DNA of 64,000 bases, from positions 1 to 64,000 of the forward strand of contig CAJNYU010001591.1 in the NCBI GenBank assembly GCA_905331475.1, written 5' to 3'. The notes under the pieces were generated by a model. It searched no databases, was not told the DNA's origin, and saw nothing but the letters and a program-made list of their open reading frames with translations. Shown here piece by piece: positions 34,793 through 48,297 of this stretch. Origin of the DNA: Rotaria socialis. Lineage: Eukaryota > Rotifera > Eurotatoria > Philodinida > Philodinidae. The position numbers were made by a program, and so were the translations under genes. Position 1 is the stretch's first letter. Each line of letters begins with the position of its first letter.

Positions 34793-37700
34793 ATGAGCAA
34801 TAACAATGAAACTAATAAACAGGATTCAACGAATATATCTGCACTGTTTATTGTTCCACCACCACCTCCACCATCATCAATTCCTTCAGTGCAAACACCC
34901 TCATCACCAGCTGCTTTCTATCAATCTTATATTCAAGCTGCTGCTATGTATGCTCTACATCAACAACAAGTTTTTCAACATATGTTTACGGTACCTCCTC
35001 CACCGTTACCAAACTCTAACATTCCAAGTAGACCACCAACTACAAGTAGACCACCAACTACAATTCGACCAGCGTTACCTACAAATAATTCACAGCGAAG
35101 ATCAACGGGTAATTTCAATTATGAATTTCTTCTTAATGATTTGTTTTATTCTTTTCGATTAAAGATACACGAAGAACAACGTTTTCAAAAGTTGATTATC
35201 CAGATCGAAAACGAAACTTTTTTTCTTCGTCCTTCTTACGTGATAACAATCATAATCAAATAGGCAATAAACGTTCATCTAGTAGTGATAAATCATCTCG
35301 TAATGATGATCGAAATATTCCACGTCGTGAACAACCCGTTTCACCAGTATCAAAAAGACGTCGAATAAATGATAGTAAAATTGAAGATGAATATCATGAG
35401 TAGGACAAATTCTCTTAAAAAATAATGTACAGTCATTAAATGTGGAATTTTTTTCTAGTTCTAGTTCTGATGAAGATACAAATGAAATATCTATAACAAA
35501 AATTAAACCGCAATATGTACGTACGTGTGCATCAGAGCTTTATTATCAACGTGATGAACAAGTACGAATTAGCTTTTGTTTTGTTTTTGTGATACTTATT
35601 ATTATGTTGATTATTTTAGAACTCTCGTTTAATCCATGCAACGCAAAAATTGAAAGATCTTTGTATAAAATTTCGCTCTGATATTCTTTCTCAACGTGAA
35701 ACATTTCGTAAAGAAAATAAAATTTTTGATGAACCTGATCATTCAAATATGTTTCATAAAGCAAAACAATTTGGTTCTACTATAAAACCTAGTAAAACTC
35801 AAACAAAATCCAAAGGTATTTTCATTTCTTAGAGGAAAGAAATAAGAATTTTTGGGCTGTCGGCATGATTTTCAGTTGATATTTTATTTACAAGATTAAT
35901 ATTGATCATTATACAAAAACCTCAAAATAATTCGAGCTACCGAATTTGCGGAAACATTTAGAAGTTTTTCTAGATTCTATCGAAATCTAACTGTTAACTA
36001 AAAGCAAATTTCTGTAACTGAGGATGGATATTCGCTGAATAGTTTCTATTTTGTTTTAAATTTTATTTAGATACATCAAGTGAAAGTGGAGAAGAAGGCG
36101 AAGAAGAGGGTGAAGCAACAGCAGCAAGTTTAGCCAGCGATAATTTACTGACATTAGAAATTGAACGTAAACAGCAGGTGGTGAATCGCTTGCATCCTGA
36201 ACTTTGGTTTAATGAATATAAACAGGTTTAACAAGACATTTTATAGTGAATTATTTTACAAGTAGAGTATTTAGGGTAATGATGGTCCTATATGTCGATG
36301 TAGTAATGATGATCGTAAATTTGGTATTCGACATCAGATGTTTTTTGGCGAAAAGGTATGTATAGAGTGTGAAAGTAGAGAGAGAGAGAGAGAGGCTTCT
36401 CTGCAAAGATCTGGTTAACTCTCCCGTCGATAAAATAAACGCATAGAAAAATTATCATTTTATTTTCAAGACAATAACACCATGCGACAAATGGAATAAT
36501 AATGCTGGCCGACTGTATCATTATCGTATTACTTTAACACCAGAAACGAATTTTAATGTAAGTTTTTTTTTTCATATCCTAAAATAAACAAAACAAAAAA
36601 CGTATTTTATTTATTTAGTTAAAAGAACCAACAGTGATAACTTACGATGATCATGATTATACATTCGAAGGTTTTTCTGTTCTTTCTCATGTATCATTGG
36701 CTAATGTAAATGAACATTGTTTCTTCTTTTCTTTTTATCAAAGAAAAACATTTCTTTTTTTAGGTGAATGACTGTATTGTTGTTTATCATAATATTGATT
36801 ATGCAATTGGTTTAGAAGAAGAAACTCCATTAGAACATTTTACAATTGAAGAACTTGATCTTCTTCAACAATATCTTCTTATTGATGTTTGTGAAATGTA
36901 TGATATTCAATGGCGACCATTGAATAATAAAAATGATGGGTCAACCTGTACATGCTATCATTTTTTTCCTCGTTTTGCACGTACTTTACCTGATAATGGA
37001 AAAGAATTACTTCATCCAGCTGAACAAATACAGTATTTTCTTAAACATCTTAAACCTTTAATGCCTGATGATTTATATTCACGATGTAAATCGATGTCTG
37101 TTGATGCTTGGGATAAATATGTATCGAAAGTTCAAGGTTCTATTGTGTGGTTTCCAAAGCATCGTCCAGCTGCAATTCGACTTGATCAACTTGATCGAGA
37201 GAACAGTGCTTATCCAGTTATTGTTCATTTTGGTAAGATCAAACTTTCATAAAAGTTTGGCGATTTGCGTAGGATATTTTTGAGAATATGGATCTAATAA
37301 TAATATTACAAATCATTCAATGAGTATCAGCTTATAGAAGAGACAAACAGTTCGCGTTACTAAATGAAAGAAAATTTTGAAAGTTAGATTTTTTGGTAAA
37401 CCAATCTGAAAGACTGCTATTGATTCCAGTTAGCTAACATGCCGTTGCTTTGCTGTATATCTACGCCTACAAGACTTCAAATCCGTCTCTATACCATTTG
37501 TGTTCAATCATTTTTTGCAAACTACATAGCGTTATCATGGCAAATGTCAATAATCTTATTACTATCAGCGGAAACAATATATCCGCATCTAATTGAAAAC
37601 ATAGCGAAATAAACTTCTGAATGATTATTCTTTTTTCTAGGCATTCGTCCCGCTGTTTTATCTATTCAATATAATCAAGAATATCGACAAGCATATAAGT

Positions 37701-40580
37701 CTTATTTAAAAGTATTTTTTCTTTTAAAAAATCGTACACCAACTGATGAAGATAAAGCGAATCTACGCGATAAGGAACAACGTTTAAAACAAATCGTTGC
37801 TAAGCATGCTGAACAGTTAAAGCGTGAAATTGTTGTAGAAATTTCATCGGAATATGCATATCGTACTGGTTTTAAATCTGATATCATTCAACGGACATTA
37901 TTATTATCATCATTACATGATCATTTACGGTTTCATCAATCATTAACTGAATTAGAAGATGAATTAGTTGGTTATAAATTTAGGAATCGCTGGTTAATGC
38001 AATTAGCATTAACACATCCAAGTGGAAACTATGTTTTACATAATAATCTAGGTCCCAATCCAGATCATGTCAAAAATACTCTAGTATGATTTATTTTGTT
38101 TTTAAATTTATGTTTCCATTTTTCTTTTGCAATAAGCAATTTATTCGTTCTTTTTATTTTTAAGGCAAATTGTCGAATACGAAATACAGTTTATGGTGAT
38201 CGAAAACAATTATTTCGACCAATAACTAAACGAGGAGTATCAACATTATTTAAAATTATGGCTAAAAAAGCTAAAACATGTGAACATATATCTGAAATAA
38301 CAAATTATGAACGCTTAGAATTTCTTGGTCAGTATGAAAATAGTTCATTGTATTTTATTTTATCTCTTTATATATATATATTTAGGCGATGCTTTATTAG
38401 AATATCTTGTTTCAATACATTTATTCTTTTTATTTCCACAATTTGATGAAGGTCGCCTATCAACATTTCGCGTTGGTTTAATTCAAAATCATTTTTTTAC
38501 ATCATTAGCACGAAATCTTTGTTTACAACATTTTATTATTTATAATCATGGGCCAGATTTATGTTCACATTCGGCATTGAATCATGCATTAGCAAATTCA
38601 TTTGAAGCCTTAATGGGTGCAATTTATCTTGATGGTGGATTGGTAAAAAAATTAATTAAAAAAAACTTTTCTCATTGGTTTTTATTTTCAGGCTATTGTT
38701 GATAAAATTTTATCAAAAATTCTTTTCTATCAAGATCCACAGTTAACTAGTATATGGATTAATCTACAAGAGTATCCACTAAAAGTTCAATATCCAAATA
38801 GTGATCGTCATTTAATTGAACAAGTACCCTTGTTAAAACAATTGACACAATTTGAAAATGATATTGGCGTCGAATTTCAACATATTAGAATGTTAGCACA
38901 AGCTTTTTGTACAAGACCAATACCTCAAAATGATTTAACAATTGAGGATAATGAACGATTAGAATTTCTTGGTAAGGTAGAATACGCTTTCTTTTCGTCA
39001 GTAGGAAGTTTACTAGTACCGTGATTGATTATACTAACATCGATGTGTCGTCAAACGCAAATATCCCTGTTTCAAGTACTATCAAAATACACTCTATCCC
39101 TGGCTGTATACGTCAGTAGAGTACAGACTTCAATTAACGAGATATTAAGACATAATGGAAAGATTTGTGTCCTTATGCATTGAAGTTTGCTAACTATAGT
39201 TTTACTTAGATGAATCTTTGTTGAACTATTTAAATGCAATAATTATATATCAATAGTGAAAGTCTACAAGCGACGACTTTTAATTTGTTTCAACTCTTAA
39301 ATTCACAATTATGCTGCTATAGATATTTTGGTACTTTCAATATATTGCTGGTAGTTTGTAACTTTTATTAGTGATTGAAATCATCATTCTCATCCATAGT
39401 TGGTATTTCAATAGTTGCTGTAGAAAGACTGTAATAACGTATAGAAAAAGCTAGATAAGTTCTTTTCATATGAATTGATGGGCATAAAATTGTTTTAAAT
39501 TTTTCCAAGATTTCATCAATTTGCAAATGACATGGCACTAATCAAAGTTCGGTAAGAACTAAGATAGAGCTATAATGGCTACCATTGAAAAAGATGTGAC
39601 GAAGACACATCAACCACTCATGTACTTTTTCCTCAAAGTTGTGGGTGTGTGTAGAATATATCACTTTATTAATAATACGTTTGTACATATATATATATAT
39701 ATATATATTAGTATTTTTAAGTAGGAGTTTATTGTTCTATGTGATCTTTATTTTATATTAATATAATTCTAAATCTAATGATGCATCTTATTTAGGTGAT
39801 ACTGTACTCAATTTTGTTGTAAGTGATTATTTATATCGTCATTTTCCAGAACATCACGAAGGTCATCTATCATTACTCCGTTCATGTACTGTTTCTAATC
39901 CAACTCAAGCTGTGATTTATGATGAATTAGGCATGCAAGTATATGTTGATTATGTTCGTGAACAACTTCGTATAACAACACCAAAACTAATTGAAAAATC
40001 TCTAAAAGCTAAAGCAGATGTATTTGAAGCATTTATAGCTGCGCTATTTATTGATCAAGGCCTAGAATCAATTTATGCGTTTTGTCGTGCTACAATATTT
40101 CCACGTTTACAAGATTTTATATCAACACAACATTGGAATGATCCGAAATCAAATTTACAACATTGTTGTTTAGCATTACGAGATCCCAATGATCGTAATC
40201 CACCATTACCTGAATATCGAGTATTAAAATCTATCGGATCATCAAATAATGTTCAATATAGAGTTGGTGTTTTCTTCCGAAAACAACGGCTATCTGTTGG
40301 CGTCGGCCGATCAATTCATGACGCAGAAATGACTGCTGCAAAAAATGCATTAGAACAACATGCACAAATGTTTCCGTTGCTAAATTATCAAAAATCAGTT
40401 TTAGCTTCGTCAAATCAATATCATCTTCATAATTCAAGACGGAGAACAACAACGACAACAAAAACACCAACAGTTAGTAAAAATGAGAATAATCGACAAC
40501 AACCATTTTCATTACGAAATGTGAAAACAAGAGGTGATGTTTCAGCAATGATTAGTACATCAGCTAAAACCACAACTTAG
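34793..40580 (+). CDS. DROSHA: Drosha, class 2 ribonuclease III of the Microprocessor
   Basis: Nuclear RNase III that, with DGCR8/Pasha, cuts primary microRNAs. Fourteen exons: 34793-35108, 35165-35399, 35459-35561, 35620-35815, 36071-36225, 36275-36355, 36471-36557, 36619-36705, 36764-37232, 37641-38083, 38165-38327, 38386-38642, 38692-38971, 39796-40580; 1218 residues (human 1374). The N-terminus is Pro-rich (PPPPPPSSIPS), then Arg/Ser-rich with a KRRR nuclear signal. The central domain keeps the zinc-site residues (GPICRCS, GIRH, CTCYHFFPRF, HGPDLC). RIIIDa reads NYERLEFLG-DALLEYL and NSFEALMGAIY; RIIIDb reads NERLEFLG-DTVLNFV and DVFEAFIAALF, so the acidic catalytic residues are present in both. 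A double-stranded RNA-binding domain follows (QYRVGVFFRKQRLSVGVG...AEMTAAKNALE). Both RNase III signature motifs are interrupted by introns at the same Gly codon. The last intron is 824 nt, far longer than most. Confidence 0.95.
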
Positions 40581-41293
40581 ATAATAATGATCTGGTGCTT
40601 GATTTATCTGATCTTTTTTTTGTTCGTTTCTTATCATTTGGCAGTGTTTTGTGTGTATGAAAATTTGCTGTTTTCTTTTGAATGTTATCAAAAAACCAAA
40701 CAAAGTCTGTAACAACCAAAAAACACTGTGTTTTTTATTAAAATCTTAACTTCATCAATATTCAGTTACGTGAGAACAATAAGTTGGATAAAAATAAAAA
40801 CTTAACAAATAGAAGTTAACCTATTACAAAATTTCAAGCAGCACAAACCGAAGGATGACTAATTGGTTGTATCAACTTTAGCGTTCATCATAGGAACGAG
40901 AAACAACAAAAAATATAAGTTATTAAGGAATTCTTGTTTTGTCTGAAAATCATATTGAAATCAAAATATTTTCGAGAAATCAGCGGGTAAAGTCGTTCAT
41001 GTAAGAAGAATATCTCGCAATAGAAAAAAAGATTTTGATTTAATTAAGATATGAATGTAACACCAGATGCATCGAATTTAGTGTTGAAGTGTCTTTCACA
41101 AAAGAATAAGAACTCTACGTTAAAGATAAACTACTGCTTGAAACGACGCTAGCTTGAATAACTATGTTCGTTCATTTGATCATTTTTTCTTCGAAGGTCG
41201 AACTGGTTACAATCATCATGACTCAGTCAAAGAATATATCTAATTAGATAATGAATCATATATTAGAATAGTCGAAATTCAAATAAAAGTAAA
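40581..41293. other. intergenic, Drosha 3' region to SLC44 promoter
   Basis: About 0.7 kb with no gene recognised. The two genes are in the same orientation, so this holds the Drosha 3' UTR and the promoter of the transporter gene. Confidence 0.5.
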
Positions 41294-44200
41294 ATGCGAA
41301 GACAGTCGAATATATCACCAAGACTTTCAATACTTGATAACAAAAAACGAGGTTGCACCGATTGGCCATGTTTACTTATCTTCCTCACTCTTCTTATTGT
41401 TTATATTCTATTTGCTATCTTTGTATTTCGTGAAGGTTCATTACGACGTTTTTTATTTCCAACTGATACGCAAGGTCGTTTATGTGGTGTAGGTTCTCAA
41501 AACGATCGAAAATATTTACAATTTTTTGATATTATCAAATGTATCAAATATATCTTAGTTGGTGCACGATGTCCAACGCCGCAAATGTGTGTCGAACAAT
41601 GTCCAACAAAATTTTATCATTATAAACTATTGTATGCTCAAGAATTAAAATTAGCTACAAATAATGCAAATAGAATTAAACGAATTCGATCACAACTCAC
41701 AGTATGTGATTTATATCATGCTTGAATAAAATTACATACGTATGTGTCTGCGAAGATGGCAGATGCTACGTAAAAACTTTTTCGGCGTACCACAGCTAAT
41801 AATTACTTTGAAATAAGAATAACATTTTCATGAATTTCTTGTTAAGTTATGATGTAAACAAAATCTTAGGTAAAAAAATACTAGACATCGAGCAAGATCG
41901 TAGAGATTCAGATGTCTCGATTCGGAAAATCTTTTATCTATTTTCGTCAAATAATTTCCTTAATTGAAAGAATTGAAATCAATCCAATAATGCAATAGTT
42001 ATACCATGTGTTTGCTGACTCCGACTGAAATAATGTTCGATTTTTCTTCATCCTAGTGTGAAAAATCTGCACGTTCTCAAGTTGAAAATCCAAAAATATC
42101 TATCTATAGCCTTGTCAAAGAACGAAAGCTTTGTGCTCCCTATTCGTTTCCTTCGATAGCCTTTTATGGACGATGTATTCCATCGATTATTGTTCAAGCG
42201 TTAAACTTAACAATTAATCAAGCAAATGATGTTATCAAAAATCATGGTGGGAACACAGTATGTTATTTTTCATCTAGCTAATCATAGTCGTTTTCTATTA
42301 AACATTAATATAGACTGACGAAGATATCATACCAACTAAAGATTCAATGGAAACTGGTTTAAAATATTTTAAAAAAGCTTTACAAGTAAAACGTCTCTTA
42401 TCTTATATGTTTGAAGATTTAATTCAAAGTCGCTACGTACTTTTATTATCTCTTGCTTTTTCCATGATATTTGTTATTATTTACATGCTCTTATTACGAT
42501 ACTTTGCTCGATGGATCATATGGCTATCGTTAATACTATGTATTATTGTATTTGCATTAGCTGCTCATTTTTGTTTTGTAGCTCGAATTCGAATGCAAAA
42601 ATATTTCAATGATAGTACTGATAAGAATAACAATAGTAATCTACTTAATATAAATGAAATGAATATAACATTTGATATCAATGGATTGGATACTATTGAT
42701 ATTAAACTAATAACTCGTACAATTTCAATAAATAAAACACAAGTCTCATTAGAAAACTTTGATACAGCTATGATTTTATTAGATCAATTTGCACCGATTA
42801 ATATTATTTGGTTATTATTAGGTATACTTTGTTGTATTGTGTGTGGCATTTTACTTATTTGTACGTGTTGCCTATACGAAAGAATTGTATTAGCGGCAGG
42901 TTAGAATTATGATGAGTATTATAATGCTTGCAGAACATGGCTATTTTTCTTTTAGCTCTTATTGAAGAGGCCAATAAAGCGATTAGTTACGCACTAACAA
43001 CTTTAATCTTGCCCATAATTACATTTTTTCTAAACATCTGTTTTGTTATTTTGGGTATTCTCGTTATTGCTTATTATTCAACTTTGGTAAAAGAAAATGA
43101 ACAAAATTTATTTAATTTTTACTATTTAATTTATTAATTAGGGCCGAGCTATTTATCAAATAAGTTGTAGTCAAGATTTTGGTCAATCATGTCGAAATGC
43201 ATCTAGCCGTACATATGTTAAATCAAATGAAACGATAAAATTAAGTATTCGTTCAATGCCCCGATCATGTTTTGATTTTAATGAAGGAGATAATTGTAAT
43301 CCAGATGATTTTTCACAATTAAACTGTGCCACAGATCGTATTCGATGTGTTTATGCATCATATGGTTTTGGCGATGAAACATTTACTGGTTATTTTAATA
43401 TAATATGGAGTCATCGTTTGGCTCAATTTCTAAGTCGATATTCATGGTTTATTAATATTTTTAATATATTTATGATCTATTGGCTATTGGCATTTATGAT
43501 TGCACTAGAAGAAATGATTTTAGCATGTACATTTGCTTGTAAGTCTATAATTTTGTTTTATAAAAACTATGATGAACAAAATACGAATAGAATTGCGTCT
43601 TTTTTTAGAGCAGTTAATTACTATTGTGGGAAAGACAAAAATGAAAGTTTTTATTTAGCTTATTACTGGGAAATAATGAATCAATCAAATGAAACATATT
43701 GTCATGGCTATTTTAATAGATGTCTTTGTTCACAAGGCTTATCAATAACAGTTCGTCATCATTTAGGTACTATTGCATTTGGTAGTTCGATCATTGCCAT
43801 CATTGATGTATTACGAACATTAATCGATTTAATTAAAGATCAAATGGAAAAGTTGAATCTTGATAGTTATGGAAAATGTTGTTTAACTCTAGTTAAAAGT
43901 TGCCTAAATTCTGTTCGTTGCTGTTTTGAATTTTTTTCCAGATATACTTACATTATGGTATAACATTCTGTTTGAAAAAAATTCTTTTTTAAATTATGAA
44001 GATAAAATAATTATCTAGACAGCAATTAGTGGCAGATGGTTCTGTTCATCAGCTTTTACTTCAACAAAATTATTACTAAGCAACTGTTTACGTTCATTTG
44101 TGCTCGATCGAGTTTGTACCATTCTTTTACACATTGGAAGAATAACAATTACAGTAAAATCTTCTTTTTTTTTTATCAATTTCCAAGGAAAGAAATTCAA

Positions 44201-44554
44201 ATTCTTTTTCTTTCTCCCAATATTCAGATTGGTTCATGTGTTTTTACGGCATACATTCTCGATAGAATTCAAAACAATATGAGTTTACATTTTTCATGGG
44301 TTCCTATACTTACAATTGGTATATGTGTTTATATCAGTTCAGCAATATTTCTTAATGTTTATTCAACAGCAACTTCAACATTATTTTTTTGTGTATTATA
44401 TGATTTAGAAATGGCTGATCATTCACAGCTAGAATCACATGTCAGATCAAATCGTTTGAAAGAAATTCTGATTAAATCAAATGATTTTCAAAAAAATAAA
44501 ATTCATACCATTAGTGATCAATCGATGAGCATTGAAAGTGAATCAAAATTTTAG
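41294..44554 (+). CDS. choline transporter-like protein (SLC44 family)
   Basis: Polytopic plasma-membrane or organelle transporter of the CTL/SLC44 family, which moves choline and related amines. Exons 41294-41701, 42057-42257, 42314-42899, 42956-43086, 43142-43957, 44019-44153, 44228-44554; about 867 residues (vertebrate members about 650-720). Signature segments are KRGCTDWPCLLIFL with the first helix, GSLRRFLFPTDTQGRLCGVG, CPTPQMCVEQCP, a large Cys-containing extracellular loop, ALIEEANKAI, SITVRHHLGTIAFGSSI, CCFEFFSRYTYIM and the C-terminal FFCVLYDLEMADHSQ. Several transmembrane helices are visible throughout. The extra length lies partly after TFACKSIILF at about 43535-43640: an in-frame stretch that begins with GTAAGT and contains TTTTTTTAG, so it may be an unremoved intron, although no acceptor there keeps the frame cleanly. 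Confidence 0.88.
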
Positions 44555-45785
44555 TTTCTTTGATAAAATCAACTCGGATGTCTAATTACAAGTTGAACAG
44601 GAAACATACAACGGTGAAAGACGTATTATACGGTCGAAAGAACATTTGCTAATTTTCAAAAGAATATTCTCGGCATCTTGTTTTTCCCGATCATTACATC
44701 GTATTAGAAAATAAAATAAAATAAAGTAAAGTAAAAAAAAAAAAAAAAGAAGACAGTTGTCGTTCTTGTTCTATCTACATATGTTTTTCTTTTCATTGGG
44801 ACAGTTGGCTTGCCCACCAGGACAAGTGAAACAACTGTATAGATATATATATATATAGAAAAATAGACGAACAGCTTAAGTGTGTCAAAGAGGTTCGCTG
44901 AACATACTCAGCAGGCAATGAATAGAAAAAAACTAAGCCAGCATGATATGTAAGGAACAAGTAAATAGTATTCTAAAAAATAATCATATGATTCAAAATA
45001 ATAAATGAATCTCATGTCAGAAAAACAAAACATATATATAGATATGCATTTATATTTTTCTGTTATTTTGTGTCATTCACTAGTGCTCATTATTTGTCTC
45101 TCTATGTGTGTGTGTGTCTTTATTCAACTGTGCATTCCCTCCAATTAGCCTGACGCTTGTATCCGGACCCGACACGATTCACTTTCCTTTCCTTTTCTTT
45201 AGCTTTGATTGGCATGAGATGTCAATGCGCGAGAGTATGCGCATTGCTCTTTCATCGCCGTTGGGGGCCCGCGACTTTCGTCTTTTCTCAACTGAGAGTT
45301 TTGTTTCATTTACAAGACAATGTACATAGAGAATCCGCAATCTAATTCTATTAGTAAAACTTTCTTGTCAAGAGAGAATTCGGTCAATTTATTGAAGAGA
45401 TAGAAAGAAGAAGGAGAAAGAGATGCTTACAGCAAAGTACTTCAATCATCACATGTGTTCAACTATTTCTGGCGCTTCAATGTTTGCTGAACACTTGAGA
45501 TTATGCGCTTGATCAACTAGGATAACTTTTGATGCCATACTGAAATTTCTTTTTCTTGTTTTTTATTCTTCTATTTTCTATTATTTTATTTCATTGGTTG
45601 CCATTCATTTCTTTTCAACATAATAATCATCATAATAGCCAATAGGAAGTAAAAGCGAGTCTATCTTTTCCGGAAAAGAGAAAGCAAGAGAGAGAGAGAG
45701 AGAGAGAGGGAAAGAGAGAAAGTTGAGTAAAAGAAAATAAATAAAAAAAAAAGAAGGCCAATAGTGTATCTATTCATTTTTGCGG
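44555..45785. other. intergenic, upstream of the LIM-homeobox gene
   Basis: Contains an A-rich tract near 44700-44750 and an (AG)n run near 45686-45708 just upstream of the start codon. No gene recognised; this is the presumed promoter region of the LIM-homeobox gene. Confidence 0.5.
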
Positions 45786-48130
45786 ATGGATGACGAAAGT
45801 GTTAATAATCAAGTACATACTAACAAGGTATAAGAAAAAAATCTTCAAGTAAAACTATTTATATCAGATTGTTGATTTCCTCTTTAGTTAACTCAATTAC
45901 TTTTGCTGGATGATATTAAAGATGAACAAGTAAATATATATATATATAGTAATCAACTTGTATTTTGAAATAGTTAATGTTATTTTTCTTTAAAGATGTT
46001 TGAGAGTGGTGACGATGATCAAAATCTATTTCATATGTGTAATGCATGCAAAATTAGTATAAATGATCAGTTTTATTTACGTGTCGGTTCAAAAATTTAT
46101 CATGAATCATGTTTACAATGTGCTATTTGTCAAATAGCACTTAATAAACAGCAAACATGTTTTTTAAAAGGTCTACAAATTTTATGTCGACAAGATTATT
46201 ATAAGTAAAAACTAAAATAAAAAATGTTTCTCTCGTTTTTTAAAATATCTCTGTTGTCTTTTTTTCCTCTGTATATGAATAGACACTTCGGTAATAAATG
46301 TTCGAAATGTGGTAGACATATTCAGCCAAGTGATTGGGTACGTCGAGCACGAGATCATGTTTATCATTTAGCCTGTTTTGCATGTAATACATGTAAACGA
46401 CAATTATCAACTGGCGAAGAATTTGCGTTACAAAGTAGTCATGTTTTATGTAAAACACATTTTATTGATCCAAATGAAACCAATGACGGAAAAGATGGAG
46501 GTAAAAATATAGAAACGAATATTTATTAATTTGATTGGATTATATCGAACATAGACACGAAACAAGGCAAAACTAAACGAGTACGAACAACATTTACAGA
46601 AGAACAATTACAAATTTTACAAGCAAATTTTGAAGTTGACTCGAATCCAGACGGACAAGATCTTGAACGTATTGCTCAAATAACAGGTGATCATTTTTTT
46701 TAAATAATAATCTGTATCGCATAGAAAAATGTAAATATCTTAGAATTTTTCTAATAGCGATTCGACTGAGAGTTTTTGTGTGGTTATCCTTTTAATTGAG
46801 TTACGCTACATGGAAATCATTGAAGCATACAATTAGAAAAAGAGAAAATATCTAATAATAATAAAGACTACACTATTTTTCAATTAATGTGAAAACGTTA
46901 TGAATATATATATAGTATGAAAAAATTATCCTAACAAAAATTGTTGCGAGTCCAAAGACGACAAGAGAAATATTTTGTGTGCTTCAGCAATATCGGATTT
47001 AGACCGGAAGCGGACACTGGGGACGATCACTCCTCCCTTCCGGAATATTTTTGAATTTTTTTCAACGAGAAAAAAATCCAAAAATGAGATAATACGACTG
47101 CTGACGAACTTCTAAATAAGCCTTGTGTCCAATACCGCTTCTTTTCCATGAATTTCTAGATCTTACGCTGTGTATGAGCCAATATTCAAATGAATATAGA
47201 ATATGATTTTTAGATAATTATACGAGTCTGATGAGATGAGATGAGATTTATTTTGTATAGTAAACTTTGAGATAGCGTTAAAATGTCAACGAATCCAAAA
47301 ATAACTTTTCATTTCGTAAATTCTCTCTTTTTAAAAATACTTTTAGTGTAATTTATCTATTTCATTGGAGGTAAATTTAAAAATTTTTTAATCGAATTCT
47401 AAGATAATACATTTTTCTCTTGCTGTTCGTGATTATGATGTTCGTGCTATTCTATAACCCACATCTTTCATCTGATGTGTTCTAGGATTAAGTAAACGGG
47501 TGATTCAAGTATGGTTTCAAAATACTCGAGCTCGACAGAAGAAGGTACGCGATCGAAAACCTCAGCACGAACATCATCTTCATTCTCATTCGCATCATTG
47601 TTATATTCAGCAAGAAACAAATCATCGAAGACGAAGTACACGTAGCAGTAGCAGCAGTTCAAGTTCCAACAAAAGTGGTGATAGTGCGTTATTGAATTTT
47701 GTTGCTTTTTTTTGTTTTCGTTTTCTTAAATGCTTATTTTATCTATCTGATTTACTTTGCTTTTTTTTTATCTGAATAGCTTTAACAAAAAGAACAACTC
47801 AAATATGGTTTCAAAATGCTCGTGCTCGAATGAAAAAAAAACCTTGTGCAACAACCAGTTCACCACCTACATATGCAACGTTAACAAATAATACTAATCT
47901 TAATCTTGTCGATACACTTCATTTATCAACAGGTTAATATAAGAACTATAGATCTTTTTTCCTTTTCTTAATCTATTTTTCATGTTATACTTTTAGAACA
48001 GCAAAAAGACTCTAAAACGAATCAGCACATAAATCATTTACAATGGTCATCATCACAAACGTCACCAGCATCATCACTAATTTACGATGGTGAAAATAGC
48101 AACGATGAATATTCGACTGGATATATCTAG
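45786..48130 (+). CDS. LIM-homeodomain transcription factor, Lhx6/8 (Arrowhead) class
   Basis: Nuclear transcription factor with two LIM zinc fingers and a homeodomain. Exons 45786-45827, 45888-45929, 45996-46204, 46283-46500, 46555-46686, 47486-47677 (6a), 47780-47932 (6b), 47997-48130; 373 residues if all are joined. LIM1 reads [14 protein letters not shown]...[13 protein letters not shown]2 contains [20 protein letters not shown] and [11 protein letters not shown], closest in my memory to Lhx6/Lhx8/Awh. The homeodomain starts [19 protein letters not shown]. Its third helix is encoded twice: exon 6a gives [18 protein letters not shown] and exon 6b gives [19 protein letters not shown]. Both enter in phase 1 and leave in phase 1, so either alone completes the homeodomain. 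Two 42-nt exons supply the N-terminus; the first ATG of ATGGATGACG is used because it keeps frame. The C-terminus is Ser/Asn-rich. Confidence 0.92.
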
Positions 48131-48297
48131 AGTACTGTCTGAAAATATGAATCACTTGTGTGTCTTTGGCAGAGATAGAAAAAGAAACTTGTGCTTTTTT
48201 GTTGTTTCTTATCTAACAGTCATTATTTTTTGTTGTCTTTGTATAAATCTCGATGTTTTAACCAGATAAGCTTAACATAAAGAAAAAAAAAGAAAAA

